Source: Gemmatimonadales bacterium
GTDB lineage: Bacteria; Gemmatimonadota; Gemmatimonadetes; Gemmatimonadales; GWC2-71-9
Direction: 5' to 3'
NCBI GenBank assembly: GCA_025927545.1
Contig: JAICLE010000004.1
Span: 1-64,000, forward strand
DNA length: 64,000 nt
The translations under genes were made by a program, and so were the position numbers. Each line of letters opens with the position of its first letter. Within the stretch, counting starts at the first letter, position 1. This document shows positions 63,183 to 64,000 of the stretch, one piece after another. The notes beneath the pieces were generated by a model. That model searched no databases, had not been told where the DNA came from, and saw nothing but the letters and a program-made list of their open reading frames with translations.

Positions 63183-64000
63183 GGACCCGCTCGTCCAGGG
63201 CGGCCGGCGGGAGCACCCCGGCGGCGACCGCGTGCAGCGTCCGGAGCAGCCGGCTCCCTTCGGCCGCGGGAACCAGAAAACCGACAGCGTGCGGCCGGTG
63301 CGCCGTGCGGAGCACGAGCGCCCCTGTGCCCGCGGCCTCGAAGGCGGCGGCCGCGGCAGCGCGAGGCGTCTCACCGCCGCCGGCGGCGGTCACGAGGGAC
63401 ACGGTCGCCACCTCGGGCGGGTCGCCGGCCGCAGGGAGGAGCCCGCGATGACCCGCCCCCAGCACGACCGCGTACATGCGCGCGTCATCCATCATGGCAC
63501 GCCCGACATCCGTCGCGGGCTCGCCATCGCCGTGCAGCGACGTGAACCGCAGCCGCACGCCATCATGTTCCGCCCGTCTGGCCGCAAGATGGTGGATGAC
63601 GCGGGCCCCCGCGAGCGCGATCTCGGTGACGAAGCGGTGGGTGGCTCGTTCGATCGGGCGGGCGTCCGCCACGAGTCGCGGGTCGGCCGTATGCAGGGCG
63701 CCCGGATCCTTCACCAGCTCGCAGCCGTCGGCCCCCAGCGCGCCCGCCAGGGCGACGGCCGTGATGTCCGAGCCGCCGCGGCCGAGCGTCGTGAGCCGGC
63801 CCCGGTGCCAGCCCTGAAAGCCGGTCACGACCGGTGTGAGTCCCCGGGCCAGCAGTCGCTCGAGCCGGGCCGGCCTGAGCGTGGTCAGGGACGCGCCGCC
63901 CGCGTCGCCGGTGGTATGCAGCCCGGCCTCCCGTGCATCCAGCACGACGGCGCGGAGCCCGAGCTGCCCCAGGGCCACCGCGAGCAGCGCCGCCGCCACC
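63166..64000 (-). CDS. Aspartate kinase (partial; 5' end lies beyond the window)
   Basis: 'VVTGFQGWHRGRLTTLGRGGSDITAVALAGALGADGCELVKDPGALHTADPRLVADARPI' plus ACT-like C-terminus. Confidence 0.85.
   Translation of the reverse strand, partial: VAAALLAVALGQLGLRAVVLDAREAGLHTTGDAGGASLTTLRPARLERLLARGLTPVVTGFQGWHRGRLTTLGRGGSDITAVALAGALGADGCELVKDPGALHTADPRLVADARPIERATHRFVTEIALAGARVIHHLAARRAEHDGVRLRFTSLHGDGEPATDVGRAMMDDARMYAVVLGAGHRGLLPAAGDPPEVATVSLVTAAGGGETPRAAAAAAFEAAGTGALVLRTAHRPHAVGFLVPAAEGSRLLRTLHAVAAGVLPPAALDERVHACHG

Overview
This is a high-GC bacterial chromosomal window. Gene content (MglAB, BTAD/kinase proteins, split MacB-type exporters, bacillithiol BshB1, short primary-type sigma factor) resembles Gemmatimonadota or a relative; that assignment is inference. 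The window is densely packed with chromosomal genes and shows no prophage, transposase, CRISPR array, rRNA or tRNA that I can support. The main blocks are: a thiol-redox cluster (CcdA-TlpA-exported peroxiredoxin), a glycolysis cluster (pyk-pgi-fba), an SRP RNA followed by dnaX-ybaB-recR-mglB-mglA-pgsA-cinA, an ECF sigma / BTAD-kinase / zinc-finger locus, grpE-dnaJ, ppk, mnmA-cysteine desulfurase-bshB1, a seven-gene TolC/MacA/ABC exporter with four permeases, a giant NtrY-like histidine kinase, comM, arfB, larE, thpR, an NtrC-family regulator, an aldehyde dehydrogenase, a sigma-70 factor, metX and a truncated aspartokinase. Observations most worth a second look: (1) a BTAD-Hanks kinase fusion with degraded catalytic motifs (HRDVSPEN, NLG, no glycine loop), probably a pseudokinase, beside an ECF sigma and a zinc-finger protein; (2) an A-B-A'-B' permease duplication served by one ATPase, with a palindromic repeat exactly at the duplication junction; (3) three unrelated long intergenic palindromes, one with perfect 30-bp arms; (4) an NtrC-family AAA+ regulator whose Walker A lysine is threonine; (5) an SRP RNA with a non-GNRA apical loop; (6) a probable extracytoplasmic peroxide-reduction relay; (7) a frameshifted nitronate monooxygenase. 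All calls come from reading the sequence and ORF track; no database searches were run.
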